Positions 13,490 to 13,490 of a stretch of 13,490 nucleotides of DNA are shown in pieces. The stretch is from an uncultured cyanobacterium (GTDB lineage Bacteria > Cyanobacteriota > Cyanobacteriia > Pseudanabaenales > Pseudanabaenaceae): positions 1 through 13,490 of the forward strand of contig CAIJEA010000395.1 of NCBI GenBank assembly GCA_903819605.1, read 5' to 3'. How positions within the stretch are numbered: the first letter of the stretch is position 1; every line of letters starts with the position of its first letter. Under the pieces are notes generated by a model. That model did not search any database. It worked only from the letters and a program-made list of their open reading frames with translations, and was not told the origin of the DNA. The position numbers and the translations under genes were made by a program.

Positions 13490-13490
13490 A

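Noticed and set aside
1..13490. tRNA, rRNA or other structured RNA genes
   Set aside because: No cloverleaf, rRNA segment or known riboswitch-like pattern was recognised by reading; the strong stems present are explained by palindromic repeats.

Overview
The window is chromosomal DNA from a cyanobacterium. The evidence is the many HIP1-type octamers (GCGATCGC) spread through genes on both strands, a phytochrome with a bilin pocket, a GAF domain with cyanobacteriochrome cysteines, Rcp-type and multi-PAS/GAF hybrid kinase signalling proteins, and several dispersed palindromic repeats of the kind common in cyanobacteria. A filamentous Pseudanabaena-like or related genome is my best guess, but the genus is inference only.

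Layout. Positions 1-279 are non-coding and hold three separate palindromic structures, one of them a 94-bp MITE with a 5-bp target duplication. A minus-strand SDR-type epimerase gene (280-1200) diverges from a large plus-strand hybrid histidine kinase (1374-4274; REC-PAS-GAF-HisKA-HATPase-REC-REC). Then come a small two-helix membrane protein (4461-4727), a second copy of the AACCCAGAATA palindrome (4756-4804) and a stand-alone LpxA-type acyltransferase (4899-5729). A cluster of inverted repeats (5741-5832) separates lpxA from a convergent minus-strand block that fills the rest of the window.

The minus-strand block is the main interest. It reads, in transcription order, bacteriophytochrome (13190-10872), Rcp-type single-domain response regulator (10586-10092) and a 1429-residue hybrid kinase (10111-5822) whose start overlaps the response regulator by 20 bases. 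The phytochrome has the biliverdin-type cysteine in its N-terminal extension (Cys24) and lacks the Cph1-type GAF cysteine. The hybrid kinase has a GAF domain with a DXCF cysteine (Cys234) and a canonical Cys-His (Cys262-His263) exactly 28 residues apart, the signature of a dual-cysteine DXCF cyanobacteriochrome. The block therefore looks like a light-signalling operon pairing a predicted red/far-red receptor with a predicted blue/green-range receptor and a shared diffusible receiver.

The phytochrome and response regulator are now 285 bp apart. That gap holds two adjacent MITEs of different families, each with its own target-site duplication. Removing both with one duplication copy each leaves a 45-bp spacer, so an operon-like junction appears to have been expanded by two insertions, the second lying against the phytochrome stop codon. 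The same palindromic core (GTAGGGGCAATTCA and its complement) occurs four times in at least two different terminal-repeat contexts, which suggests a modular mobile core.
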